Source: an uncultured Flavobacteriaceae bacterium (GTDB lineage: Bacteria > Bacteroidota > Bacteroidia > Flavobacteriales > Flavobacteriaceae). Taken from it: a stretch of 64,000 nucleotides of DNA. The notes under the pieces were generated by a model that searched no databases, was not told the DNA's origin, and saw only the letters and a program-made list of their open reading frames with translations. Of the stretch, positions 38,829 to 48,360 are shown one piece after another; the stretch's first letter is position 1; each line of letters begins with the position of its first letter. The DNA lies in NCBI GenBank assembly GCA_947493535.1, contig CANLRK010000004.1, forward strand, positions 98,950 to 162,949, written 5' to 3'. The position numbers were made by a program, and so were the translations under genes.

Positions 38829-40820
38829 CTACCTTCTTCGTTTCTTTTTATATTTCTTTTCTGAAACTGATTTTTTCTTTTTTCTTTGAGTACTATTCTT
38901 ATCTTTAGGCAACACACTCACAAATCCTTTTTTATTTGATTTTGAGCCAACATCTTGTTTAAAAGCCTCTTTTTTATACCCTTCTTCTTTTGGCAACAAT
39001 CGCTCAATCAAATCGTTCCTTCCTACTTTTTTTAGTGTATTTCTAATCCATTTTTGATTTTCAGGCTTATACCAAAAGAAAAAACGATGTTGATCTTCTT
39101 TTTCTTTTTTGGTTTTAGGTGTTTTCATTTTTTTAAGCGTGTACGGATGGTACCCACTATAATAAATTACTGTTGCTACCGTCATAGGTGTTGGCGTAAA
39201 ACCTTGTACCTGTTCTAGTTTAAACCCCATATCCTTAGTTTCGGCAGCTAGGTTTGCCATATCTTCCAACTCACTAGCAGGATGACTCGATATAAAATAG
39301 GGTATTAATTGTAAGTTTAACTTTTTACGCAGGTTAATTTTATCAAACATCTTTTTAAACTGATGAAAGTTTGAAAAAGACGGTTTACGCATTAGCTTCA
39401 ACACAGGATCTGAGGTATGCTCTGGAGCTACTTTTAAACGCCCAGAAACGTGATTGGTTATTACTTCTTCAGTATACTCTTCGAGTTCCTTTGGGTCAGC
39501 GTTTTTATTAAATTCAGGTACTAGCATATCGTACCGTATACCACTACCTATAAATGACTTTTTCACCTTTGGATGCTTATCTACTGACTGATAAATATCT
39601 GTTAATGGTTTGTGTGAAGTGTCTAAATTACTACAAATAACAGGGTTGATACACGATGGTGCTACGCATTTATCACAAATTGACTGCACTTTCCCTTTCA
39701 TTTTGTACATATTCGCTGATGGCCCTCCAATATCTGAAAAATACCCTTTAAAATCAGGCATATTGGCTACGGTATCCACCTCCTTCATAATAGACTCTTT
39801 ACTTCGGCTAGCAATAAATTTACCTTGATGTGCTGATATGGTACAGAAACTACACCCTCCAAAACATCCACGATGAATATTGATTGAAAACTTAATCATT
39901 TCAAAAGCAGGTATCGGACCTCGCTTACTGTACTTTGGGTGCGGCAAACGTGTGTAGGGCAAATCAAAAGAAGCATCTATCTCTGCTTCTGTCATTGTAG
40001 GAAACGGCGGGTTAATCACTAATCGTTTGTCGGCAACATGCTGAATAATTCTGTTTCCAAAAGTTTTATTAGATTCCTGCTCTATTACTTTAAAATTTGA
40101 AGCAAAAATCTTTTTGTCATTTAAACAGTCTTCATGTGAAGCTATTTGAACATCTTCCCAGTTTTTATTTTTCTGAATAACTTCTGAACGACTTTGTAAA
40201 TAAGCCGTTTGCTTTATTGTTTTTAATGATGAGAAAGGCACTCCTTTTTTCATTAACTCAATAATTTCACGCAAAGGCTGCTCTCCCATTCCATACACAA
40301 GTAAATCAGCCCCTGAGCTACTTAAAATATTTGGCATTAGCTGATCGCTCCAATAATCATAATGGGTAACCCTACGCAAAGAAGCTTCTATACCTCCAAT
40401 AATGATAGGTACATCAGGAAACTTTTCTTTTAATATTTTGGTGTATACTGTAGTAGCATAATCTGGACGAAAACCCTTATCACCATTTGGCGTATAAGCA
40501 TCTTTATCACGCTGTTTTTTACTTGCAGTGTAGTTGCTCACCATAGAATCCATCACTCCGGCAGTTACCGCAAAAAACATATTAGGTTTTCCTAATTTTA
40601 CAAAATCTTGCAAATTATCATTTACATTGGGCTGAGGTACAATAGCAATACGCAAGCCACAATCTTCTATAATCCTACCAATAACTGAAGGACCAAAAGA
40701 CGGATGGTCTACATACGCATCACCACTAAATAATATTACATCTAACTCATCCCAACCTCTTATTTTAACTTCTTTGTTAGTTGTTGGTAACCAGTCTGAT
40801 AGCCTTAATTCATTCTTCAT
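38829..40820 (-). CDS. YgiQ family radical SAM protein
   Basis: NIHRGCFGGCSFCTISAHQGKFIASRS; UPF0313-type architecture; basic C-terminus. Confidence 0.95.
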   Translation of the reverse strand: MKNELRLSDWLPTTNKEVKIRGWDELDVILFSGDAYVDHPSFGPSVIGRIIEDCGLRIAIVPQPNVNDNLQDFVKLGKPNMFFAVTAGVMDSMVSNYTASKKQRDKDAYTPNGDKGFRPDYATTVYTKILKEKFPDVPIIIGGIEASLRRVTHYDYWSDQLMPNILSSSGADLLVYGMGEQPLREIIELMKKGVPFSSLKTIKQTAYLQSRSEVIQKNKNWEDVQIASHEDCLNDKKIFASNFKVIEQESNKTFGNRIIQHVADKRLVINPPFPTMTEAEIDASFDLPYTRLPHPKYSKRGPIPAFEMIKFSINIHRGCFGGCSFCTISAHQGKFIASRSKESIMKEVDTVANMPDFKGYFSDIGGPSANMYKMKGKVQSICDKCVAPSCINPVICSNLDTSHKPLTDIYQSVDKHPKVKKSFIGSGIRYDMLVPEFNKNADPKELEEYTEEVITNHVSGRLKVAPEHTSDPVLKLMRKPSFSNFHQFKKMFDKINLRKKLNLQLIPYFISSHPASELEDMANLAAETKDMGFKLEQVQGFTPTPMTVATVIYYSGYHPYTLKKMKTPKTKKEKEDQHRFFFWYKPENQKWIRNTLKKVGRNDLIERLLPKEEGYKKEAFKQDVGSKSNKKGFVSVLPKDKNSTQRKKKKSVSEKKYKKKRRR

Positions 40821-40917
40821 TTTGCAAAAATAGACTATTTATCTGACATATATATTTTAATTTTAGCTTGTAAGACTTACTTTTACTCACCGACTATACA
40901 TTAATAATTATAACATT

Positions 40918-41253
40918 ATGGCAAAAACATATTACGACCCAGCAGATTTAAGAAAATTTGGTTCAATTACAGAGTGGAACGAAGAGCTTGGCAACAAGTT
41001 TTTTGACTATTATGGAAAGGTTTTTGAAGAAGGCACCTTAACTGCTCGCGAAAAATCATTAATTGCCTTAGCAGTAGCACACACCGAGCAATGCCCCTAT
41101 TGTATTGATGCCTATACCAAAGATGGCTTACAACGAGGAATCACTAAGGAAGAAATGATGGAAGCCGTACATGTTGGCGCTGCCATAAAAGGCGGAGCTA
41201 CTTTAGTACACGGTGTACAAATGATGAATAAAGTAAATAAATTAGAAATGTAG
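40918..41253 (+). CDS. Arsenosugar biosynthesis-associated peroxidase-like (carboxymuconolactone decarboxylase/AhpD-like) protein
   Basis: HTEQCPYCIDAYTKDGLQRG CxxC motif; immediately upstream of arsS. Confidence 0.88.
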   Translation: MAKTYYDPADLRKFGSITEWNEELGNKFFDYYGKVFEEGTLTAREKSLIALAVAHTEQCPYCIDAYTKDGLQRGITKEEMMEAVHVGAAIKGGATLVHGVQMMNKVNKLEM

Positions 41254-41319
41254 TTTACTATTAATAACTACTAACAGAACTAATAAAAAAACATAAGCGC
41301 TCTAATAAAGAACTATTTC

Positions 41320-42375
41320 ATGGCAACAAAATCTCTTCATAAACGAGAAAACGAATTAGCACAAGCACAAAAACAACTTGATTTTTTATCTAATGGTATT
41401 TTTAAAAATGGGGAGTTGCCTACATTTAAAGAAAAAATAGCAGAAACCAAGCAGTTTCCTTTAACCCCTAAAAAACTAGAAATATTACAATTAAATTTAG
41501 GGTATATGTGTAATCAGGTCTGTGAGCATTGCCATGTAGATGCTGGCCCTGACAGGAAAGAAATAATGACTAAGGAAACCATGCAACAATGTTTAGAGGT
41601 AATAAAAAACACTAAAGCGCATACCTTAGATTTAACAGGAGGAGCACCTGAAATGAATTCTAATTTTCGTTGGTTTGTAGAAGAAGCTTCTAAAGCAGGC
41701 ATACAAGATTTTATTGTCCGTTCTAACCTTACCATTATACGTGCTAATAAAAAGTATTATGATTTGCCTGAGTTTTTTAAAAAACACAATATACATGTAA
41801 TCTCTTCAATGCCGCATTGGACTCCTGGAAAAACTGACAAACAACGAGGTAAAGGAGTTTTTAATGCCTCTATAAAAGCGTTACAAGAATTAAATGCTGT
41901 TGGTTACGGAATGCCTGGTAGTAATTTACGACTTGATTTAGTATACAACCCCTCAGGTGCTTTCTTACCAGGCGACCAAAAAGCTCTTGAAAATGAGTTT
42001 AAAAAAGCACTGCAAGACAACTTTAATATTCAATTTCATAACTTATTTGCAATAACCAACTTGCCTATAAGTAGATTTCTGGATTACCTTATAGCTTCTG
42101 ACAATTATGAAGATTACATGTATGCTTTGGTTGAAGCTTACAATCCTGTGGCAGTAGCCAATGTAATGTGCACCAACACACTTTCCGTAAGTTGGGATGG
42201 GTGGTTGTATGATTGTGATTTTAACCAGATGCTTGAACTAAAAGTAGCTAGTAAAATACAGCATATTAGTGACTATAACGAAGAGTTACTACAGCAACGA
42301 AACATTATAATTTCTCAACATTGTTATGGTTGTACTGCTGGCGCTGGAAGTAGTTGCCAAGGAACTGTAGCCTAA
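41320..42375 (+). CDS. arsS: Arsenosugar biosynthesis radical SAM protein ArsS
   Basis: LGYMCNQVCEHCHVDAGPDR radical SAM motif; C-terminal CYGCTAGAGSSCQGTVA. Confidence 0.93.
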   Translation: MATKSLHKRENELAQAQKQLDFLSNGIFKNGELPTFKEKIAETKQFPLTPKKLEILQLNLGYMCNQVCEHCHVDAGPDRKEIMTKETMQQCLEVIKNTKAHTLDLTGGAPEMNSNFRWFVEEASKAGIQDFIVRSNLTIIRANKKYYDLPEFFKKHNIHVISSMPHWTPGKTDKQRGKGVFNASIKALQELNAVGYGMPGSNLRLDLVYNPSGAFLPGDQKALENEFKKALQDNFNIQFHNLFAITNLPISRFLDYLIASDNYEDYMYALVEAYNPVAVANVMCTNTLSVSWDGWLYDCDFNQMLELKVASKIQHISDYNEELLQQRNIIISQHCYGCTAGAGSSCQGTVA

Positions 42376-42466
42376 TTAAAACATTTTTTAAGTTATCAAG
42401 AAAACATTTTACATATTATTCCTTTTTGCTTTTACTAGTATTGCTCAAAATAACTCTTTTGATGTA

Positions 42467-42883
42467 ATGCTGTTTAACACCTTAGAAAGAACAGTTCCGT
42501 TTATTAGCCCTGAAAAACTACTAAAAAACTACAATAACTATACAGTTCTTGATATTAGAGAACCTCAAGAATATAAAGTAAGTCATTTAAAAAACTCCAT
42601 CTTTATTAGTTATGAGGATTTTGATATCAATAAAACAATACAAGCTTTACCTAAAAATAAGCCTATTGTTGTGTACTGTTCTATTGGTTATAGAAGTGAA
42701 AAAATTGGCGAATTATTAATCCAAAAAGGGTATACCGTATACAATTTATACGGTGGCATTTTTAATTGGGTAAACAAAAGTCAACCTATTGTAGATGGTT
42801 ACAACAAGCCTACAAGTAACATTCATCCTTATAATAAAAAATGGGCTATTTGGCTTACCAACGGCATAAAAGTATATGACTAA
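42467..42883 (+). CDS. Rhodanese-like domain protein (reading frame extends upstream to ~42392 with a signal peptide but no ATG)
   Basis: VLDIREPQEYKVSHLKNSI, VVYCSIGYRSEKIGELLIQKGY, NLYGGIFNW. Confidence 0.88.
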   Translation: MLFNTLERTVPFISPEKLLKNYNNYTVLDIREPQEYKVSHLKNSIFISYEDFDINKTIQALPKNKPIVVYCSIGYRSEKIGELLIQKGYTVYNLYGGIFNWVNKSQPIVDGYNKPTSNIHPYNKKWAIWLTNGIKVYD

Positions 42884-43487
42884 AAATAAAAACTTACTCC
42901 TTATATTTACTCGCAACCCTGAAATAGGGAAATGCAAAACACGGCTTGCAAAAACTATTGGTGCAGAAAATGCTTTAAGTATATATAAAACACTACTTGA
43001 ACATACTGTAAAAACAACTTCAAACATACCTTGTGAAAAGGCAGTATACTATTCAGTTAAAATACGAGAAAATGACATTTGGGATAACGAAGTTTTTAAA
43101 AAATACCTGCAAAATGGTACTGACTTAGGTTTACGAATGAAAAATGCTTTTAAAACGAGCTTTGAAAATAACTACCATAAAGTACTAATTATTGGGAGTG
43201 ATTTGTATGATTTAGAACCTAAACATATTCAAAAAGCTTTTAAAGAGCTTGACCATAACGATGTTGTTATTGGCCCTGCACAAGATGGTGGTTACTATTT
43301 ATTAGGCATGAAAGAATTACACCCAAACATATTTGAAAATAAAAATTGGGGAACCGCAACTGTAAGAGAGGAAACATTAAACGATTTAAAAACAAAAAAA
43401 GTAGCTCAATTAGAAATGCTAAATGACATTGATGTGTATGATGACATAAAAGAATATCCGGCGTTTAAACCATACTTAATACAATAA
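42876..43487 (+). CDS. TIGR04282-type arsenosugar biosynthesis glycosyltransferase
   Basis: LLIFTRNPEIGKCKTRLAKTIG; IGPAQDGGYYLLGMKELHPNIFENKNWGT. Confidence 0.9.
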   Translation: MTKNKNLLLIFTRNPEIGKCKTRLAKTIGAENALSIYKTLLEHTVKTTSNIPCEKAVYYSVKIRENDIWDNEVFKKYLQNGTDLGLRMKNAFKTSFENNYHKVLIIGSDLYDLEPKHIQKAFKELDHNDVVIGPAQDGGYYLLGMKELHPNIFENKNWGTATVREETLNDLKTKKVAQLEMLNDIDVYDDIKEYPAFKPYLIQ

Positions 43488-43508
43488 AACTACCCTGTAA
43501 AATAACTT

Positions 43509-44324
43509 ATGAAAAAACAACAACTACAAGAATCTATAAACTACCTTAACAGTAAAGGAATTGATCAAGCAGAAATAGGGATCGTTTTAGGTACTGGCTT
43601 AGGTAAAATTGTTAATGAAATTACAATAGAACAAGAAATAGCTTATGCAGACATTCCTCATTTTCCAAAAGCTACAGTTGAGTTTCATTCTGGAAAACTT
43701 ATTTACGGTTGGCTAGAAGGTAAAAAAGTAGTCGTCATGTCTGGCCGTTTTCATTTATATGAAGGTTATAACTTATGGGAAGTAACCTATGGCATACGTA
43801 TTATGCATGGTTTAAACATTAACAAACTACTTATTTCTAACGCAGCAGGAGCTATTAATTTAGCATATAAAAAAGGCGATTTAATGCTATTAGATGACCA
43901 TATTAACCTACAAGGAAATTCACCTTTAGCCTTTGCAAACGTAGGTGAGTTTGGCTCACAATTTACAGATATGCTTGAGCCATATTCAAAAAAGATAAAC
44001 CTTCAGCTTAAAGCTATAGCCAAACAAAACAATATCACTTTACATGAAGGTGTTTACGCTAGTGTTGTAGGACCTCAACTAGAAACCAGAGCCGAATACC
44101 GAATGTTAAGCATTATTGGTGCAGACGCTGTTGGTATGAGTACCGTGCCGGAAGTTATTGTAGCTAACCACTTAAATATTGAAACCATAGCCGTATCGGT
44201 ATTGACTGATGAATGTGACCCTGACAATCTTAAACCTGTTAATATTGAAGAAATTATAGCTATTGCAGGCCAGGCAGAACCTAAAATGATTACTCTCTTT
44301 AAAAAATTAATTCAACAACTATGA
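43509..44324 (+). CDS. Purine nucleoside phosphorylase
   Basis: GIVLGTGLGKI, GRFHLYEGY, GPQLETRAEYRMLSIIGADAVGMSTVPEVI. Confidence 0.95.
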   Translation: MKKQQLQESINYLNSKGIDQAEIGIVLGTGLGKIVNEITIEQEIAYADIPHFPKATVEFHSGKLIYGWLEGKKVVVMSGRFHLYEGYNLWEVTYGIRIMHGLNINKLLISNAAGAINLAYKKGDLMLLDDHINLQGNSPLAFANVGEFGSQFTDMLEPYSKKINLQLKAIAKQNNITLHEGVYASVVGPQLETRAEYRMLSIIGADAVGMSTVPEVIVANHLNIETIAVSVLTDECDPDNLKPVNIEEIIAIAGQAEPKMITLFKKLIQQL

Positions 44325-45289
44325 GTTACTTAGAAACCACCCACAACGTATATAAAGAAGCAGCCTTAACACCAGATGTTGGTTTATGCTGTACAACAAA
44401 CCCAATATGGGAGCTCCCTGGATTAAAAATTCCTAAAATAATGCAAGAGATGAACTACGGGTGTGGTTCTACTGTACATGCTCGCGACTTATCTAACAAC
44501 CCTAAAATGCTTTATGTTGGTGTTGGTGGTGGTATGGAACTATTACAATTTTCTTATTTTAACAGACAAAAAGGCGGGGTTATTGGTGTAGATATTGTAG
44601 ATGAAATGCTTGAAGCTTCTCGTAAAAACTTTATTCTTGCTGAACAACAAAACGATTGGTTTAAACGTGATTTTGTTGAACTCAAAAAAGGAGATGCCAT
44701 GAACCTACCAGTAGAAGACAACTCCATAGATGTTGCAGCACAAAACTGTTTATTCAATATCTTTAAAGCAGATGATTTAAAGAAAGCCATAGCAGAAATG
44801 TACCGAGTATTAAAACCTCATGGACGATTAGTGATGAGTGATCCTACCTGCGAACAGCCCATGAACGAGGAGCTCCGTAACGATGAACGCTTACGTGCTT
44901 TATGCTTAAGTGGTAGCTTACCTATTGCCGAGTATGTAAAAGCACTAACCGATGCTGGTTTTGGCACCATCGAAATTAGAGCAAGAAAACCTTATCGTAT
45001 ACTAGACCCCAAAAACTACCCTACTACAGAATTAATTTACATTGAATCTATTGAAGTGGCTGCCATAAAAGATCCTATGCCTAAAGACGGACCTTGTGTA
45101 TTTACCGGAAAAGCCGCAATCTATTATGGTGATGAAGATTATTTTGATGACAAACAAGGTCATATTTTACTAAAAAATCAGCCTTTAGCCATTTGCGATA
45201 AAACTGCAGCTGCATTGAAAGCTTTAAATAGAGATGATATTTATTTTTCTGAGTCTACCTTTCATTATGATGGCGGTGGCTGTTGCTAA
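44321..45289 (+). CDS. arsM: Arsenite S-adenosylmethionine methyltransferase ArsM-like (arsenosugar-type)
   Basis: SAM motif YVGVGGGMELLQF; PDVGLCC and MNYGCGST cysteine motifs; C-terminal GGGCC. Confidence 0.9.
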   Translation: MSYLETTHNVYKEAALTPDVGLCCTTNPIWELPGLKIPKIMQEMNYGCGSTVHARDLSNNPKMLYVGVGGGMELLQFSYFNRQKGGVIGVDIVDEMLEASRKNFILAEQQNDWFKRDFVELKKGDAMNLPVEDNSIDVAAQNCLFNIFKADDLKKAIAEMYRVLKPHGRLVMSDPTCEQPMNEELRNDERLRALCLSGSLPIAEYVKALTDAGFGTIEIRARKPYRILDPKNYPTTELIYIESIEVAAIKDPMPKDGPCVFTGKAAIYYGDEDYFDDKQGHILLKNQPLAICDKTAAALKALNRDDIYFSESTFHYDGGGCC

Positions 45290-45333
45290 TTAAACAAGCT
45301 CCTTGCTCTAAAAAGTAAGGAGCATAAATACAT

Positions 45334-46185
45334 ATGTCTATAACCTCATACATATCACTTTTTACAAGTCTATTGATTCTTTCTTGTGCCTCAACAAAAA
45401 ACACCGGAACACAAGAAAACAAACAACCTGTCAAAAATCCAACAGCAAAAACTATTAAAAAGGACAGTAGCTCTTTTACTGTTGCTACTCCGAAAAAAAT
45501 ACTTGATATAGATAGTACATCCGTAACGGAATTAGTTGTTGAAAAAATAAACCACAATCTTTTTCATGAACTGTTACAAAAACACGTTAACATTAAAGGA
45601 AACGTTAATTACAAAGGATTTATTTCAGACAAGAAACAACTTAACACTTATCTGTTACTTTTATCTAAAACTCCTCCAGGTGATTCCTGGACTAAAGAAG
45701 AAAAACTTGCTTATTGGATGAATGCTTACAATGCATTTACCATAAAACTAATTATTGATCACTACCCCATAAAAAGTATAAAAGACATCAAATCTCCTTG
45801 GGATTATCGATTTATTAAAATTGATAAAAAATGGTATACTTTAAATGATATTGAGCACCGTATACTGCGTAAAATGAATGAGCCCAAAATTCATTTTGGT
45901 ATAAACTGTGCCTCTTACTCCTGTCCACCGCTATTAAACAAAGCGTTTACTTCAGCTACCGTAAATAATGATTTAGAATTTTTAGCATACCAATTTATAA
46001 ATGATAAGAGTCGAAATACAATTTCCGAAAACAATATAGAGCTCTCAAAAATATTTCAATGGTTTTCTAAAGATTTTAAAACAGATGGTTCTTTAATTGA
46101 TTTTCTAAATAACTATTCCAATATTCAAATAATGAGTACCGCAAAAAAAAGTTATAAAAAATACGATTGGAATTTGAATGAATAA
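45334..46185 (+). CDS. DUF547 domain lipoprotein
   Basis: Lipobox LILSCAS; AYWMNAYNAFTIKLIIDHYP and FGINCASYSCPPL motifs. Confidence 0.9.
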   Translation: MSITSYISLFTSLLILSCASTKNTGTQENKQPVKNPTAKTIKKDSSSFTVATPKKILDIDSTSVTELVVEKINHNLFHELLQKHVNIKGNVNYKGFISDKKQLNTYLLLLSKTPPGDSWTKEEKLAYWMNAYNAFTIKLIIDHYPIKSIKDIKSPWDYRFIKIDKKWYTLNDIEHRILRKMNEPKIHFGINCASYSCPPLLNKAFTSATVNNDLEFLAYQFINDKSRNTISENNIELSKIFQWFSKDFKTDGSLIDFLNNYSNIQIMSTAKKSYKKYDWNLNE

Positions 46186-46885
46186 GATCTCTATCATCAT
46201 ACCAACATTAAATGAAGCCGCAAATATTAAACAACTCTTGCTTCATATATTACATAATAGTAGCAAAAATAACATTGCTGATATTATCGTGGTTGATGGC
46301 GGTAGCGCAGATAGCACCGCAGCTATAGTTAAAACAATGACTGAAAAAGATGGTCGGATTCAATTTTTAGATACCGAAAAAGGTAGAGCCAAACAAATGA
46401 ACTATGGCGCAAAAAAAGCAACCGGTACAATTCTTTATTTTTTACATGCCGATTCATTTCCCCCGAACAACTTTGACAAACACATACTTGACGAAATTCA
46501 AAAGGGAAACCTAGCAGGTTGCTTTAAAATGAAGTTTAACAGTACTCATTGGTGGTTAAAATTAGCCGGTTGGCTAACTCAATTTAACTGGCGGGCTTGC
46601 CGAGGTGGCGATCAAAGCCAATTCATAACTAAAACCCTATTTGAGCAACTTAAGGGGTTTAATGAAAGTTATATTATTTATGAAGATAACGACCTAATCA
46701 ATAAGCTATATGCTAAGCAACAATTTGTTGTTATTCAGCAGTGGATAACCACCTCTGCACGTCGTTACCAAACCAATGGTATATGGAAACTCCAATACCA
46801 TTTTTGGATGATTTATATAAAAAAATGGCTTGGTGCCTCTGCAAGTGATTTGCATAACTACTATTTGAAACACATAAAGAGTTAA
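46178..46885 (+). CDS. TIGR04283-type arsenosugar biosynthesis glycosyltransferase
   Basis: ISIIIPTLNEAANI...VVDGGSADST...GRAKQMNYGAKKATGTILYFLHADS. Confidence 0.9.
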   Translation: MNKISIIIPTLNEAANIKQLLLHILHNSSKNNIADIIVVDGGSADSTAAIVKTMTEKDGRIQFLDTEKGRAKQMNYGAKKATGTILYFLHADSFPPNNFDKHILDEIQKGNLAGCFKMKFNSTHWWLKLAGWLTQFNWRACRGGDQSQFITKTLFEQLKGFNESYIIYEDNDLINKLYAKQQFVVIQQWITTSARRYQTNGIWKLQYHFWMIYIKKWLGASASDLHNYYLKHIKS

Positions 46886-46932
46886 TAATATTTCCTACCT
46901 TTAATAAGTATTAACCTTTAAATTTATACAAT

Positions 46933-47178
46933 ATGAGTGGATTATTATACGCTTTACTAATCGGTGCTGTTGCTGGCTGGGCTGCTGGAAAACTAATGAA
47001 AGGTGGCGGTTTTGGAGTACTTATTAACATCATTTTAGGTATTGTTGGCGGCCTTGTTGGTAGTTGGCTTTTCAAAACGCTTAACATTAGCCTTATGGGC
47101 GGAGTACTTGGCGACTTGCTTACTGGTGTAATTGGTGCTTCAGTGGTACTGTTTATTGCTGGGCTATTTAAAAAATAA
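46933..47178 (+). CDS. GlsB/YeaQ/YmgE family stress-response membrane protein
   Basis: Gly-rich three-TM protein, GAVAGWAAGKLMKGGGFG. Confidence 0.92.
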   Translation: MSGLLYALLIGAVAGWAAGKLMKGGGFGVLINIILGIVGGLVGSWLFKTLNISLMGGVLGDLLTGVIGASVVLFIAGLFKK

Positions 47179-47182
47179 AAGA

Positions 47183-47217
47183 AAAAGGCCAGCTAGTTTA
47201 ATCGCTGGTCTTTGTTT
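47183..47217 (+). terminator. Hairpin terminator
   Basis: AAAGGCCAGC...GCTGGTCTTT downstream of the GlsB-like gene. Confidence 0.65.
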
Positions 47218-47252
47218 TAAACAGCACCCCAAACTAACCATATAGGATAACT

Positions 47253-48272
47253 TTACTTATATTTTAAATAAACTTCCCTTACCACTTCTTCAGCTGGTTT
47301 GTTTTGAGGAGTAAACCGTGCATTATGTACTCCTCCAGAATTCACGTAATCAGGAAACCATTTCCATAAAAACCCTCCTGCAAACCAATTTTCTTTCCAG
47401 AATTGTTCAAATAAAACTTTCGTTGCGTTTGTTTGTCCTTGTAAATTTACCGTTGTTTTATCATATGCTACATCCCAAGGTTTATGTGCTGTAAAAGCTA
47501 CACTTCTATAGCCAAACTCTGTAAATAGTATTTTCTTTTGTAAGGAATCTGAATACTTTTTCAGCAATAATTTTGGTTTATCCCAAGCTAATCTTAGTCC
47601 ATTTACACTAGGCGTTTTTTCATTAACCAACGGAAAATATGCATCAACACCTATATAATCCAATTTAGCCCAGAAAGGGGTTTGGGTATATTCATTCCAA
47701 TTAGCTGCGTAGGTTAGTTTTCCTTTATATACAGCTCTTACTTTTTTAATTAAATTCTCCCAAAATTCTGGTCGATGTTTTATAAAAAACTCTAACTCTG
47801 TACCTATACAAAATATAGCTACATCATTCTTTTCCGCTACCTCTGCAAAAGTTAAAATGAACCGTTCATACCCTAATTCAAACAATCGCCAGTCTTCTTC
47901 TGTATTCATTTTTATTATTCCTGTAAAAACCCCATCCCAAACCCACAACTGTGGCTTAAGCATAATTTTAATACCGCTTTTTTTCAACATTATAATGTTT
48001 TGGTTAACACCCACTACCGTTTCTCCATACCATTGCTTATTCGTGTTAAACAACACTTTTGGATGTGCAATACTCTTTACAAAACCAAATGGCATAATTG
48101 CCGCATAATTTGCATGCAAAGCAACTACTGGAGTAATATGAGTCTCAGTAACTTTATGAGGAGTTGCGACAAATGATACTCCATTTATTTTCCTCTCTTT
48201 TTCCTTATTACATGAGAACAAAAAAGTTCCAATAATTAATATAGCTACTATCACTTGCCAGAATTTATTCAT
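47253..48272 (-). CDS. Glycoside hydrolase family 113-like (TIM-barrel) lipoprotein
   Basis: Lipobox LFSCNKE; FCIGTELEFF, YIGVDAYFPL, KKILFTEFGYRS catalytic-type motifs. Confidence 0.75.
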   Translation of the reverse strand: MNKFWQVIVAILIIGTFLFSCNKEKERKINGVSFVATPHKVTETHITPVVALHANYAAIMPFGFVKSIAHPKVLFNTNKQWYGETVVGVNQNIIMLKKSGIKIMLKPQLWVWDGVFTGIIKMNTEEDWRLFELGYERFILTFAEVAEKNDVAIFCIGTELEFFIKHRPEFWENLIKKVRAVYKGKLTYAANWNEYTQTPFWAKLDYIGVDAYFPLVNEKTPSVNGLRLAWDKPKLLLKKYSDSLQKKILFTEFGYRSVAFTAHKPWDVAYDKTTVNLQGQTNATKVLFEQFWKENWFAGGFLWKWFPDYVNSGGVHNARFTPQNKPAEEVVREVYLKYK

Positions 48273-48360
48273 ACCTTACTCATTATTTTTTTCAGAAAAA
48301 ACTACCATTAAAAATAAGCTTTTAACTTTAATTACGACATAACCCTCAACAACACGTTAA

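Noticed and set aside
42746-43027. Minus-strand ORF across the rhodanese/GT boundary
   Set aside because: Antisense to two supported genes, no domain
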